Shown here: positions 22,155 through 34,079 of the stretch, in pieces
How the letters are laid out: each line of letters begins with the position of its first letter
Position numbering within the stretch: position 1 is the stretch's first letter
Assembly: GCA_028583405.1 (NCBI GenBank)
Contig: CM053246.1
Span: 22,478,412 to 22,542,411 of the forward strand
Length of the DNA: 64,000 bases
Direction of reading: 5' to 3'
From: Pogonophryne albipinna
Taxonomy: Eukaryota > Chordata > Actinopteri > Perciformes > Artedidraconidae
The notes under the pieces: model-generated
The model's database searches: none
Told to the model about the DNA's origin: nothing
What the model saw: only the letters and a program-made list of their open reading frames with translations
Position numbers and translations under genes: made by a program

Positions 22155-22160
22155 AATAAA
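22155..22160 (+). terminator. rexo1 polyadenylation signal, distal candidate
   Basis: AATAAA followed within ten bases by a T-run, about 1.16 kb after the stop codon. Confidence 0.4.
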
Positions 22161-22371
22161 ATGACTTTTTTTAAAGCACCTCATTTATCTGACAGTTAAA
22201 GGTACTGGTTATCTGACGCAGTAAGATTTTACGTACAAAACGTGATCAGTTTATTAGTTGCAGATTAAAAAACCCATGGCATGTACACACTGTAAATAAT
22301 GTAAAGGAGGTTCAAACTACTGTAATTTCCCCTGGTGTTTGGAGTTCATTTAACTTAGTTTAATTATTTTT

Positions 22372-22545
22372 TCTCTGGGCGCTGTGCACTAGCTGCCCAC
22401 TAGCTGCCCACTGCTCCTAGTACTAGACTCCTGGTATGGGTTAAATGCAGAGGCCACATTTCACTGTGTGCTGTGTGCTCTGCATGTGTGACCATTAAAA
22501 GAGGGTTTCATCCCTCCCAATTCTATTCTATTCTAATTTGAAATA
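22372..22545 (+). repeat. Dispersed teleost repeat (SINE/LINE tail type)
   Basis: Contains CTGGGCGCTGTGCACTAGC, a doubled CTAGCTGCCCA, GGGTTAAATGCAGAGG, TTTCACTGTG and a TTCTATTCTA tail. I recognise this combination from a repeat widespread in fish genomes. The direct duplication CACTAGCTGCC is internal. Family assignment would need a repeat library. Confidence 0.55.
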
Positions 22546-24600
22546 CGAGTTGTTAAAATGTACAACTAACTGAGGAAAGGCTAAGTTAACAGTTAATATA
22601 AAACATACAATACACTAAAGATGTTAAGTTAAACAAGATCTGCTTTCTGTTTTACATGTTCTCACTTTGAAAGTGCGTTTTTTATTGATTAACAGTCTTA
22701 CAGTTGATTATCTTCTGGAGATTTTAGTGATATTTTAAATAACTGGATTTGATGCAAACTAATTGTGGTTATCTTTGTTGTTATAATTCTGAAAAGATAT
22801 AAGTCATGACTCTTCTTTGGATGTTTAAGACACAACAGGTATCAATCATGTGCTTCTTCAAACTACATCAACATACTCTGCAGAGGTTTAACTTTTCTTG
22901 CTGGGAAGTCCACTAAAATGCTGATCATGTTTCTTTAGGAAGTTATTTTGAAGAGTTCAAAGACTTATGGTCAGAACAATAACTGTTTCTGTCTAATAAA
23001 GTGCTCTCAAATTACTTAGTGTATATCTTTCTGATTACACCTTTGTTGTAGAACTTTTACTTGTTGAGTATATTCTAAACAGTTATATTACTACTTTAGG
23101 CTTCAGTAAAAGATCTGAATCCTTCCTCCACCTGCTGCACAAATAGTTTTTGACAGTGTGACAGCTATTTCTCGGTACAGTGCCGGGTCTCTTGTGGTCT
23201 ATATGTCCCTTTTTCTAACAGCAGGTGCAGTGGCCGTAATTCTCCTTTCTTCAGCAGATGTGTAAATTGAGAAAAAATGGGAGAGAAATGCTAAACTGAG
23301 AGGCCCATCTTTTCTTCGGTGTGTTTGCCTGTTAAGCTCCTCCCGTCACATGTCAGTATGTATTTCCCCCGGCCGGGCCACAGACCCCAGGTATTAAAAG
23401 AGCCAGTTAGGGATCAATACCTACACAATGTTCCAGTGACAGGGGAGGGGGGCTTCCTAGTGTTTATCGAGTGTTGCAGAGATTTTGAACATGTGGAGAA
23501 AAGCAGCTTAGAGGGGTCGTCTTCATTATCAAATTCGATCAGCGCCTCTCTTTCTCTCTCCCCCGTGATCACCTTTTAACTAGCGGGGGTCACGAGGGGG
23601 GAATCTGCAGGCCGGGGCCTCCTAAACTGACCCCATGCTGAGAGATGAAGAGCTGCATTATCTCAGTGAGAGCAGGAGCAAACAAACCCGCCTGCAGACC
23701 AAAACAATTAGTCCATTAATTGATTGGTAGATCAACAGAAAATAAACCTACAACTCTTTTGATAATTGATTCATCCTTAAATCATTCAACTGAGCAAAAA
23801 ATGCCAGAAGTTTACCAGCTACAGCTTTCATTCTGGTTCCTCGTGTGATGCTTGCCTTCTTAGTCTTCTATTAATATGAAATGTTTGCTTTTTGGACATT
23901 TGAAGACGTCACCTGGGACTCAAAGCTGACCTTTTTATTTGGACTATAGACCATTCATCTCGAAACTAATGACTATTTTAGTTATATCTAATGACTATAA
24001 CATTTAAAATGAAATACAAATGTCACAATTTCCCAGATTCTAAAGTGTTCTATTCAGATGTCTTTATATACTGAAAATCCGCTCCAAATTCAAGATAATT
24101 CTCTTAGGTCAAAGAAAAGCAGCAAATGCCGCTCGAACCTGCAGGTGTCCATTTCTGCTTTAAAAAAAAAGATAAAAACAGTTATCCTTATCAAAATGGT
24201 TGCCGATTAATTGTCGGTCACTAACGGATTATTTGTCTAACTTTTTCAGAGTTTTAGTAGTTATTTTAAGACAAGCTTCTCAATCTGTTGCATGTTTAAT
24301 TAACTTAATGGAAGCGCTGTACATTTCTCATTGAATAAGAACTTGTCAAAAAGGGTAAATAGGTTAGTCATAATACAAAAAAGTGGAAAGGGAGGCATCA
24401 AATTCAGAAAAGGGTTTTCTGTTTCTCAAGCAACACCAGTATTTGTGCATATATTTACCCTTTAAATGTTCTCACCCTTCTGCACTTGGCTTGTCTCCTT
24501 TTTCCTGTGTTACCTCGTTCCTCCTGAGTTTGGATGAAGCTCAATCCTAAATCTCTGTTTAAACAGTTCGTATTATAACTGGGTCTTAAAGGTGGTGCTG
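22546..24600. other. Intergenic DNA between rexo1 and the homeobox gene
   Basis: Mostly AT-rich without exon-like signals. A more GC-rich patch at 23330-23640 (with CCCCCGGCCGGGCC, CAGGGGAGGGGG and CTCCCCCGTGATCACC) stands out from its surroundings and may be conserved non-coding DNA. There is no coding support in any frame. Confidence 0.45.
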
Positions 24601-25380
24601 AGAAAGACGAAGGCTTAAACAGGTCTGTTGATCCAAGCTCACCCCTAACACCTCAGTCCGGCCCACTGTGGGTGCCCTTGACCCTCGGGACCCCCGCAGC
24701 TGCCTGTCCCCCTGTCTCTGTCTCGCCGTCTTTAATCTATAGCACTCTCTCCAATTAAGAGACTGATCTTCCCTCAGTCCTTCATATTGATCTCCTGCTG
24801 TAGCAGGGCTCCCAGGGGCAAGAGATCATAAGAAGCTAATTGGAAGTTAATAATTCCTTGATGAAGTCTAGTTTATATCTCAGTCAATTCAGAACAACAT
24901 TATCTGACTGGTTTTAAAAATGATCCTCCTGTCTAAACTCTGCTCTCTGTACCAGTGCCAGTTGTGTGTGTTTTTGAGATTTCTTCTGTGTGTACTTGGT
25001 GTGTTTGCAGCCGGGTCAATGTCACTCTAAGCCCTGAGTGTGTCATAGCCAGTGTCAGGCCTCACAGCGTGATCCTGGGGCTTAAGAGGAGCGAGTGACC
25101 CGCCGCCCGCTCCCCCGGCCTCCCCCAGGTCAAAGGCCAGCCGGCCCTATCGATCCCCCCCGATGAAGAACCCTCAGCCCTCCGTTCCTCGGCCCACATG
25201 CTCCCGGACTATCACCGGCGCCCCTGAAGGCCTCTCAATTGTGTTTGGCATGCCGATCGATCCGGTTGGTGTTAGAGGGGGGCCTTCCTTTGAGAGAACT
25301 GACAACTACAAAGGTCCCCTCCTGACAGGCCCTTGTCAATACACATTTCCACTATTGATAAGTAATTAAAGAAAGCCTGA
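24601..25380. promoter_or_regulatory. GC-rich block, candidate enhancer region upstream of the homeobox gene
   Basis: Two GC-rich segments (about 24640-24860 and 25010-25380) stand out sharply from AT-rich flanks. They contain homeodomain-type TAATTA/TTAATAATTC, TGATC and CAATTAAG motifs and a clean ATCGAT pair (25149, 25256), but no open frame with homology. Sequence islands like this beside developmental homeobox genes are often conserved enhancers; that is inference from composition and position only. Confidence 0.35.
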
Positions 25381-25477
25381 ACATAAGGGGAGGATTGCTT
25401 TCTGAAACAGCTGTTAAACAGGAGACATTAACAAAAACCTCTTAGTGACAGAAAAAATAGAAAAAAAAAGTAACTTT

Positions 25478-25494
25478 CCCCCCCCCCCCCCCCC
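25478..25494 (+). repeat. Poly-C run
   Basis: A homopolymer of 17 C residues directly after an A-rich stretch. Confidence 0.9.
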
Positions 25495-27290
25495 AGCCTC
25501 GTTTACTTCAACTGCCTCTCACTTTCATCCAATACAAATCCCATTAGTAAATACACTTTAAATTATAACATATCATATCAGTACTTGATGTTGTTAGTCT
25601 ATGTAGAGAACATTTAATGGCAGCTTTGATCAGCAGATCGTTTTAGTCGTTTTTCAGGCAAATATAGAAAATCATTTTTAATTCCAGGTTCTCCATTGTG
25701 AGAATTTAAAGCTTTTCTTTTGTTTTATGTGATCTTAAACTAGAAATATTGAGAACACTCTCCAAGTTACACATTGAGTCATAGTACTTCACTTTACACC
25801 ACAAACTGACTCTGTCACAGTGTAATAATGTTTGCTTGTTGCCAGGCGACCCAAAGCTGAAATCCTGATGGGGAATTCAGATCAGATTTATTGGAAAACT
25901 ATTTAAGTGAGTTTGTTCATCTTTTCTCTCAGATAAAGGTGTCACCCACACTGAATACAAATTATAACCCATTTCATAGCCAAACGTAAATGAATAGTTG
26001 ATTCTTGATCAAAAGGGAACCAGCCATTTTTTAAATGCCCACAACAATCCCTTTTAATTTCTTATAAAATTACAACATGTGCTGGTGTTTTTAGTCTCCT
26101 CTGATAATAAACTACCTAATAATATGTTTGAGCTTTGTGACTGGTCATGGTGTGAAAAAAGGAATTTAAAGACATCTCTTTGGGCTTCATTCATTTGTGA
26201 TGAGCCAACAATGAGTTGGCTAAAATGAGTTATTGCCAGATAAATCAATGATGAAAATATATGTTTGAAACAGCCTTGATTGATTTAATTTGTTTGTTTG
26301 GCTCTTGTGGTGTCAGGAAATCAATATCATTTCAATATGTTTGTAATATTCTACAAAATAATGTTGTTCACCCTTTACTGCATGCCTCTTAGTTTCTCAT
26401 GTCTAGTAAGTTATCAAGGCCACATTTATTTAAGTGTTAATGATTCATTTACACAGAGGTTTAATAATTAAGTCTGCAGGTATATTGTTAAATTAGGTCA
26501 AACTAGTCAAAGAGATTTTTAAAAACCTGCCAACCTAAAAGTTGTTGGTTATAACTGAAGTCAATGATTCATTAACCATTAAAGGCAGCGCCTGGTATCA
26601 AATGTTTGGCAATAAATTCAGACTATGTTTGCCACAGTTCAGAAATATACAAGAAAGGGCTTTAAAGGCTGAACTTTAATAACTTCATGTTATTTGCCAT
26701 CAAGAAGGATAAAGACTGAATGTTTGACGGTCACTATTCACGTTGTCATTTTCTCACTGTAATTCCCTCTTGCTATGTGACAACAGTTATTAAACCTGCG
26801 TGAGTTTCCACCTGCTCCGTGGTGAGACTGTTGTCAGTGATGTGACTTGGCCTTTTGTCTTTTATTCACTGTAATCCATGCATGTGTAAGTAGATCCTCT
26901 AAGAGCAGGATAACTCCCTTTAAGCTGTTTTAACACTACAGGAGGGACTTAAATCCAGTAACTTCTCATTTACCTCTGCACCTTTAAGGCTCTAATGCAA
27001 AACACTCACATCCTGGTAACTAGACCGAGGCCTGTTTCTTTGATTGGAATTCACAAAACTGCTGATTACCTTAATTAAAAATGATGATGTTCTGAGCTAG
27101 CTTCATTTAGTCAGCAAGTTGTGGATGACAGGGCTGTTTTAAGAGGCCATTTCTCATTTAGAGTGAACCCTGGTCGTCTTGAAGGGTTGGAGGTGATGCC
27201 CTGAAGAAGGGGAAATGATCCAGGGAGGAGGAGGGGGTGTTGAGTGAGTCAGTGGTGGCAGCTCTGCAATGGGGAGGGTCACACACAACC
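25495..27290. other. AT-rich intergenic DNA, nothing recognised
   Basis: No exon, repeat ends or RNA gene seen. Composition is uniformly AT-rich with frequent stops. Confidence 0.5.
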
Positions 27291-27299
27291 ACACTCTTT

Positions 27300-27450
27300 G
27301 TGTGCCTTTAATCCCCCCAGCCAACACAGCTTTGGCCAGGTTTCATCATGAAAGTGCCATGAAATAACTACTTTTTTTCTCTGCTCGCAGTAAATCTCCC
27401 CTAATCCTGCGGGCTGCGGAGACAAAGGCCTCTGGGACCTAATCCTGGAG
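27300..27450 (+). promoter_or_regulatory. Cluster of TAATCC (K50 homeodomain) sites
   Basis: TAATCC occurs three times on the + strand in 137 bases (27309-27314, 27402-27407 and 27440-27445), where chance predicts about 0.07 on both strands. TAATCC is the classical target of K50 homeodomains such as Otx and Dmbx. The cluster lies about 1.6 kb upstream of the Dmbx-like promoter, and a fourth site is at 28918-28923 near the presumed promoter. An auto-regulatory or Otx-driven element is an inference. Confidence 0.4.
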
Positions 27451-28910
27451 CTTTTAGTGGGGCTGAGGGGCTGGCCGACAGAGCCTCTTCTAAATGACTT
27501 ATTTCTATCGGACACTAATATAGCTTGACAGCCAAGAACGGCCAAAAGAGGAGGAAAGAAAAAAAGCAAGGGGAATAAAGAGCACAAACATTTTCACATA
27601 TTTTGGAAGTCTGAGCAGTTGATTGTGAGAGAGGAAGAAGTGAATCACACATTTTTGAGCGCAGCCTCAAAGTACACACCTGTCAAGACGACTCACATGT
27701 TTATCTGTGATTATTAAAACCAAAAACAAGCCATTTATTTATTTGCAGTGGAATGTGATGGAGGAATGTACCTGTAGCCTCTTATTTATCATCTATGTTT
27801 TACTCACTGAAGAGCGTTTTCTTACCAATGCAAAGTTTACTTTCCATTCTTATGTTGAGAGAATACAATAACATTTCAAGAAAACTTGACAAGTTAATAC
27901 CTTGAAACTAACAATTATTCTGCTCTCCTTCATTTGAACAATATCAACATGTCCGTTTTTAGAGTTTTCTTTTTGGTCGTAGAGTTTTTTTCTTATACAA
28001 ATGGAGGTTCTTTTGATAGATAGTGATGTATGTTGTACAAATGTTGATGTTAGACTATGTGGAAGAAGTGTGCCAAGATATTTTACATACGTTAAAATGA
28101 CAATACCACAATGTAGAAATACTCTTTAAGTATCAAAAGTCTCAAAGTTCTCTTTTTACAGATAGGCTCGATACAGAAAAAAATACTCAATATATTTGAT
28201 TATAAGTATTCATGCATTACTGTGTTCATTGCTTTAATGCTGCCCTGGAGAAGGGTTAGTATTTTATTAATCTACAATAATACACTTTATTTATTTGTTG
28301 ATTTTATTTTTGCATAATAAATCACAATCAGACAATAACTAGTAAATTAAGTGATCAAATAAATGTAGTTGTGGCTGGTGTATAAACAGATTATTAATGA
28401 TACAAGTAAATGCTAGTTTTCCTCCACCTCTGCAGTATTGTTTAAAACAAATTGAATTGGTGATGATGGAAATGTTGATTGCCCTTTAGAGGACTTCATG
28501 TTGTTGAAGATTTCATGTTTTTCCTGTTTTCTGTTCCTGGGAAGACTTCTAATTATCTCAGCAGCATTTATAAAGAAATACTTCTCATTGAGGAGGTTGA
28601 GATTAACTTCACATGGTGACAGTTTATGGGCAAAATATGGTGCCTGTTAGCAAAACAAACCCTCAGAAAAACCCCCACCGAGGGGAGACTGTCAAAGCCA
28701 GCGGCCTGAGAGAAAGGGGCTGAGAAGCAGAGCACAATCAAAGGCTGTTATTTTAATCTGTCCTGCCTCGGAGATTAGCCACCACATTGTTTTAATTGTT
28801 TTAACGGGAGGGAATGAAACGCTCGCTTATAGGGGGATCCTTGGCATAAATCTCTCAAGTTCAATAGTTTCAAAAACTTGAGCTCCTCGCAACCCCCCTC
28901 TCTTCCCTCA
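27451..28910. other. Upstream flank of the homeobox gene
   Basis: AT-rich, with a GC-richer patch near 28660-28860 (CCCCCACCGAGGGGAGACTG and an AGCGGCCTGAGAG segment). There is no coding signal. Confidence 0.4.
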
Positions 28911-29152
28911 TCCCACCTAATCCCGGCTAATACCTTTCTTTCTATTGGCTAATGGCTGAGGGGAGCCTGGGTAAATGCGTCTTAAATAGTCGTGGGTGAG
29001 AATGGTTTGGGAGAAATAGATCGGTACCACGACAAAGAGCGCTGCTGTGTGAGGATTTAAGGCCCAAACTGGACTAGGAGAAACTGGACTACACAGCTCA
29101 CCGGGTCCAGACCTCTGTGCGTAAAGGCGCACCTGCACCGTCCGGAGCTCAG
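28911..29152 (+). promoter_or_regulatory. Promoter and 5'-UTR exon of the Dmbx-like gene
   Basis: A TATA-like CTTAAATAG at 28981-28989 would place a transcription start near 29010-29020. A TAATCC site (28918-28923) lies about 60 bases farther upstream. A donor CTCAG|GTAAAC after 29152 pairs with the acceptor CTGTTCCTCAG ending at 29664, seven bases before the start codon, so 29153-29664 is likely a 5'-UTR intron. This is inferred from signals only. Confidence 0.5.
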
Positions 29153-29671
29153 GTAAACAGCACAGGCAACAACAAACCGAAAACGTTTCCAAATATGTTT
29201 TATAACTTAAAAAGATATCTGAAAGAAGGGTCTCGAATTCATGATGTCAAATGTATCCGATTTTAAGTTGAAATACGTGGATTCAAAATGCTGCCTCTCC
29301 TCATATAGCTTGTATAATATGTGTCAAATTGGCTGATCTGTGAAAGAGTAAATCCGTAAGAAATATAATAATCACATTTCATATTTAACTTAATGTTTTG
29401 AATCTTGAATTTCACCAAATCACACGAACAGCCGCTTAAGAAAAAGTAAAGGAAGATGAAGAATAGATCATTACATTTTAGGGGGAAATAAACATAATGT
29501 TGGTCCTCCTATAATAATTGTCTTCATTTTAATTTTTGCAGTTATTGCTCCATACACTTAGCAGATCATTATTGTAATTTTACGTAATTTTACGTTTTAA
29601 TGACTATTCTATTAAGATGCTGATTAACTCTTCAGTCGGTTAAATAAGTATTCCTGTTCCTCAGATTTAAA

Positions 29672-29831
29672 ATGAATTTCTGCGGGACGTCCAACGGTGG
29701 AGGCATGTTTCCTCTCCACGGTGTGAACTCCATGCTGTTCGACTTGCGCCACCAGATGGCGGAACAGTACCGCGTGTACTCTGCCGCGAGCCCCGCAGCG
29801 CACACCCTGTCTGTGGCCGAGAGACTGGCAG
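29672..29831 (+). CDS. Dmbx-like coding exon 1
   Basis: Starts [20 protein letters not shown]. The ATG lies seven bases after a good acceptor. Ends LAVAERL-like ([10 protein letters not shown]) at donor CAG|GTGGGT in phase 1. Confidence 0.85.
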
Positions 29832-32081
29832 GTGGGTCTTCGTAACTCTGCAACACTTTAAAGGACTGAACACTTGAACATAAATGTTAGTTAACAGTTT
29901 AAAACACATTTTCTCTTTCCTAGAGTTATGTTGTATTATGCACATAACTTATGTATACAGAGTGATGTGGTGAAAGAGGGTTCATGGTCAAATTGATGAT
30001 CACAATATAAACAATTGATTATAACACATTGAATCATATTATTACATTATCAATAGTTTGCATTAACTAGGCAAGGCAAGTTTATTTAAACAGCACCTTT
30101 CAACACAAGGCAATTCAAAGTGCTTTACAAAAATGAACGATAAAAGACAAATATACTTTTCTTAAGTAAAATGTTGAGATACTTCACTTACTGTAAGTAT
30201 AAATATGTTGTGCTAATGATACATTTCAGTGAAATAACTGATACTTTTTGTCATTACATTTATTTGAGGATTTAATTGCTTGACTATTCTTGGATAATAA
30301 CACAAAATATGATTTTAAAAGATGAACTATAAGAACATTTGAGTTATTCAAACCTTAACCTGCAACATCCAAGGGATGAACATACATCTTCTTCCACCAC
30401 TGTTCATTGTTAGAATCCATCAAATACAATGTCCAGCCTATAAAATAAGCTATACTATTATTCAATTTTTCAGCATATAAAAGTCAATAAAAATCATGTC
30501 AAACTTCTACTGCCCTGATTTCAAACAACATGCAAGTGTGGGGAAAATATTAATTCACTTCATGCTCCCTATGATATAGTGTTTTTGGAGAGGACTTGCT
30601 GCTGAGTGACTCTGGTGATAACCTTGTGTTTCTCTCTGTCCCGCCCAGAGCTTATTCTGGAGGCTCGGTATGGAAACCAGCAGAAGCAGCGCCGCAGCCG
30701 CACGGCCTTCACAGTGTCGCAGCTGCAGGCTCTGGAGAAAGCCTTCCAGCAGACACAGTACCCCGACGTGAGCATGAGGGAGAGACTGGCTGTCTGCATC
30801 AACCTGCCGGAGGCTCGCATTCAGGTGAACACACACTCCCCCAACACACCTGACTGGAGACCTGCTGAATAATGCACATTTGTTTGAATCTGGGACACAG
30901 TAATAAAAGTCTGCACTTACCATTTGATATTGACATTAAAGTGTAATTATAATGGGGAAAACAACTGGGAGGTTAAGGAAGGTTAAGGAATGATACAGTA
31001 GCACATTTGTACATAATTGAAGTGGTGACAATTACATAAAGTACATATGTATTTGTATTCTATTTCTACTCTAATGGCAACTACAATTCACTACATATGT
31101 AAAAAGAAAGCTTGTTACGACTACAAGTTATAGGGTAATAAATGTTGGTGTATTATTATAGATTAAGCCATAAAGGAATTAAAACACCCTTTAGCAGCAA
31201 AACTAAAGAGATAAACACATTTCTGCATCAATATTTCTAATCCAATAATATTCTAAAATAGGCCATTTTACACGAGTACTTTTGTTTTCCTTATCTTTCA
31301 CAATTTCTCATGTGGTAACAAATGTATGAATGCTGACAGTGAAAGGTTGCTCAAAAAAACCAAAACATGTTATTTCTGGCTCCCTTTTAAAGTTTCCATG
31401 GAATTATTTCGTTTTTGTGTCTTAACTTTAATCTTCTCTACATTTCTAGCTGTTCACATTTTGAGCCAGTCTTCTAAACTTTGTTTCTTTTGAATGTGTA
31501 AAGGTGTTAAGCATTTTAGACCTACCTTGTGTATGAAGTGTGCCATAAACATACAGTTACCGTGGCTGTCTCTTGTCCAGGTGTGGTTCAAGAACAGGAG
31601 GGCAAAGCACCGTAAAGGTCAGAGGTGTTCCCCGCTCTCCAGAGACCACAGTGTGGAGGAGGCGCCACACCGCAGCACGGGGGGACAGGAGGAAGAGAGG
31701 ACCGGAGACAAACAGGACATTTCCACATCACACACTGACAGACACAATCATCCTCTTCATCGCTGTCCTTCGCCTCCTCATGTGGATAAAAGCAGGGATA
31801 TTTGTCCACCTCGCACACATTCAGACTCTGATGTTTCACGGTGCTCCCTCCGCCTTCACTCCCCCCCACTCTTCCCCTTCAGGGAGTGCTACAGCCAGTC
31901 TCCTCACCAGCCCCTTGTAGGAGTGCTGTCCACGGAGCTGGCCCTCCCCCCGGTGTTCTGGCCCATCTTACAGCACAGCTCTGCCCTCGGGGTCCATCCG
32001 CCCTCTGTTACTAAAAACTTTAGCCTCTCCCTTCAGACTGCGTGCTCTACTAAAGCTCCTCACCCTCACCTGGGGCTGTAA
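29672..32081 (+). CDS. Dmbx-type paired-class (K50) homeobox transcription factor, 3 coding exons
   Basis: Exons 29672-29831, 30649-30824 and 31581-32081 join in frame into 278 codons. The N-terminus ([12 protein letters not shown], then [11 protein letters not shown] and LILEARYG) has the layout of the diencephalon/mesencephalon homeobox proteins. Residues 67-126 form a homeodomain with WFKNRRAK, so position 50 is Lys, as in Dmbx and Otx. The intron between homeodomain residues 46 and 47 is the standard paired-class position. It should bind TAATCC-type DNA in the nucleus, probably in the developing brain. The C-terminal part is Ser/Pro/His-rich; the OAR motif of Dmbx1 is not seen, and the protein is much shorter than mammalian DMBX1 (about 380 residues, from memory). 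It is probably a divergent Dmbx paralogue; whether it is dmbx1a/b or a separate dmbx2-like gene cannot be settled here. Confidence 0.88.
30068..30150 (+). repeat. Dispersed repeat fragment in Dmbx-like intron
   Basis: Contains AGGCAAGTTTATTTAAACAG then CAAGGCAATTCAAAGTGCTT, a pattern I recognise as a very common teleost repeat fragment. No TSD resolved. Confidence 0.6.
30649..30824 (+). CDS. Dmbx-like coding exon 2: homeodomain residues 1-46
   Basis: Encodes [11 protein letters not shown] then QRRSRTAFT and the first two helices ([20 protein letters not shown]). Ends ARIQ|GTGAAC, exactly between homeodomain residues 46 and 47. Confidence 0.95.
31581..32081 (+). CDS. Dmbx-like coding exon 3: recognition helix and C-terminal region
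   Basis: Begins [14 protein letters not shown] (helix 3, Lys50), then about 150 residues of low-complexity Ser/Pro/His/Arg-rich sequence ending HPHLGL and TAA at 32079-32081. No OAR motif is present before the stop. Confidence 0.9.
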   Translation: MWFKNRRAKHRKGQRCSPLSRDHSVEEAPHRSTGGQEEERTGDKQDISTSHTDRHNHPLHRCPSPPHVDKSRDICPPRTHSDSDVSRCSLRLHSPPLFPFRECYSQSPHQPLVGVLSTELALPPVFWPILQHSSALGVHPPSVTKNFSLSLQTACSTKAPHPHLGL

Positions 32082-32510
32082 ATGTAGACCTGTTCACCTC
32101 CAGCCCGACATCTCTGCTCCTGCGTGGGGAGAGACACGGTGGAGAAGCACTTACTGCCTTTTACTGTAAACCTGACAGAATATCAATTTTAATTTAGAGT
32201 GTTATTTTATCTGTTTAAAGGGAATACATCTGTACAGTCACATATTTCCAAGTCTTATTTAAGTCTGTTTTTATTAAAAATCAACAGGTTGGTTGCAACT
32301 GATGCAAATTTGCATCAACAAGACTGTTCTTTAATCATCACAAGCAGCATGAACATCCCATTTAAAGATACCATTGCCACCTTCAGTATTATTTAGCTGG
32401 TTACACCGGCAGTTATAATCCTTTTTAAAGCATTTCAGAAAAGTTCCCCATTGTAATTAGGCACAGAAACATACAAATGTGAAATAAAGTTATTTGTACC
32501 TGAATTCTCT
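32082..32510 (+). other. Dmbx-like 3' UTR
   Basis: Follows the stop codon and contains AATAAA at 32483-32488 with a T/G-rich stretch after it, giving a 3' UTR of about 420 bases. No coding potential. Confidence 0.6.
32483..32488 (+). terminator. Dmbx-like polyadenylation signal
   Basis: AATAAA about 400 bases after the stop, followed by GTTATTTGT. Confidence 0.55.
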
Positions 32511-33565
32511 GGGGGTTGATTTGTGTTTTTGGTTTAGCAGCACTGACAAAATGATGGGTTTTACTAAATTAAAAATATTTGACTGCATATTTACTACTGC
32601 AATTTGTATCAACATTGGGATTTCAACCAATTTGCAAAGCTCAAATATGAGGCCTGATCTTCTTTTGGATATAAATAAATGTTTTAATTTGTGAGCACTG
32701 ACAACATCGAGCAGTTTATATTGTCACATTTTACATGAAGTTTGATGTGTAGCCCAAAGCACTACATTTGGTTTTGTAAAAAACGTCACTTTGGTAAGGG
32801 TGAGATCTCCAGTCTGCACATAAATAAACTGCAATATTTGTTGAATGAATCTGGTTAGAATTATGCATCAGAATTCCAGATGTGGGTCCTATGCCAGCAT
32901 GACATTATTTGCAGTTGTACAAATACAATTGTATTCGAAATATGACAAAGTACTGAATGAAATTACAGCAGAAGTAACGTTAATTAAGTATTGACTTAGA
33001 CTTAAATCAAGTACTGTAGTTAAATGCAATTTAACTTGTTATTACTTGATTATTTCCATTTTATACTATTATATCTATATATCTGTAGGTATGAGTTATT
33101 TTGCAGATTGAGATTAATACTACATAATGAAATCAACAAATAAAATATAACTTAACATTAAAGATTCAATTCACCAGTAGTTAAAATGATCCAACCCTTT
33201 ACAAGTTACAACATTAAAGTAATATATTATAAACGTTATTCAGAAATGGGAGACTCTGTTTAGTGAGTAGGCTACATTTACTTGCGGTACTTTATTTAAG
33301 TTTAGCTTGATGTCAATAACTTTACTTAAAAAAATGAATGGATAACTTTTATGTGCAAAATTGTATTTCTACACACTGTGGTATTGCCACTTTAAATACA
33401 AGATATGAGTAAATGTTCTAGCCCTTTGACCACTGGTCAACATTTGTATACACCTGTAGCAAAAACATGTTTGACAAGCACTACATTCAGGACAATACTC
33501 CCTTTATTTTAGTCATATTAGCAGATTTAAATTATACCAATTTAGATGTGTGGTGTGAGTCTTTT
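32511..33565. other. AT-rich intergenic DNA, nothing recognised
   Basis: No exon-like or mobile-element ends seen. Confidence 0.5.
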
Positions 33566-33573
33566 CACGCCAT

Positions 33574-33977
33574 CCGAGGTAGAGGAAGTACTCAAATCTT
33601 GTACTCAAGTCAAAGCAGAAATGCCAAAGTGTAGGAATATTCTGTTACAAGTGAAAGTATGTATTCAAAATGTTACTATTGTAAAAGTACAAATACTTAA
33701 GTGTTGGCATCTAAATATACTAAAGTAGCCTACCAAAAGTAAAAGTACTGAATATGTAAATTTTCCCAAAATCATTTATAATCAGTTATAATTATTGATA
33801 CTTTTATCAAGCGGGTAAAGGTGGAACACATTTGAATGACTTTATTCACTGCTGGGTACCTTTGAATTGTAGTTGAGTTAAAGTAGCATAAAATGGAAAT
33901 ACTCAAGTAAAGTACAAGTACCTCAACAGTTTACTTAATTGCTTGATCAAATGTACTTTGTTACTTTCACCACTGTG
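33574..33977 (+). mobile_element. Short hAT-like MITE of the 'AAGTACTC' family
   Basis: The left end CCGAGGTAGAGGAAGTACTC and a right end whose complement reads CAGTGGTGAAAGTAAC match a common fish MITE rich in 'AAAGTACAAGTA' motifs. Flanks CACGCCAT (33566-33573) and CACACCAT (33978-33985) agree at 7 of 8 positions, consistent with an old hAT 8-bp duplication. Related copies are at 50529 and 54430. Confidence 0.65.
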
Positions 33978-34079
33978 CACACCATTGTATATTCAGTTCT
34001 ATAAAGAGTGTAATGTGTCCAGCGAATGGACCAGCTCACAGCAGCTAATCAATGAGCTACTCACGCCTGATGTTTTGCT

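Larger units (their letters stand above)
20993..22180 (+). other. rexo1 3' UTR
   Basis: This AT-rich stretch follows the stop codon. AATAAA occurs at 21324-21329 and again at 22155-22160; either could end the mRNA. The upstream signal would give a 3' UTR of about 350 bases and the downstream one about 1.18 kb. No coding exon is seen. Confidence 0.55.
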
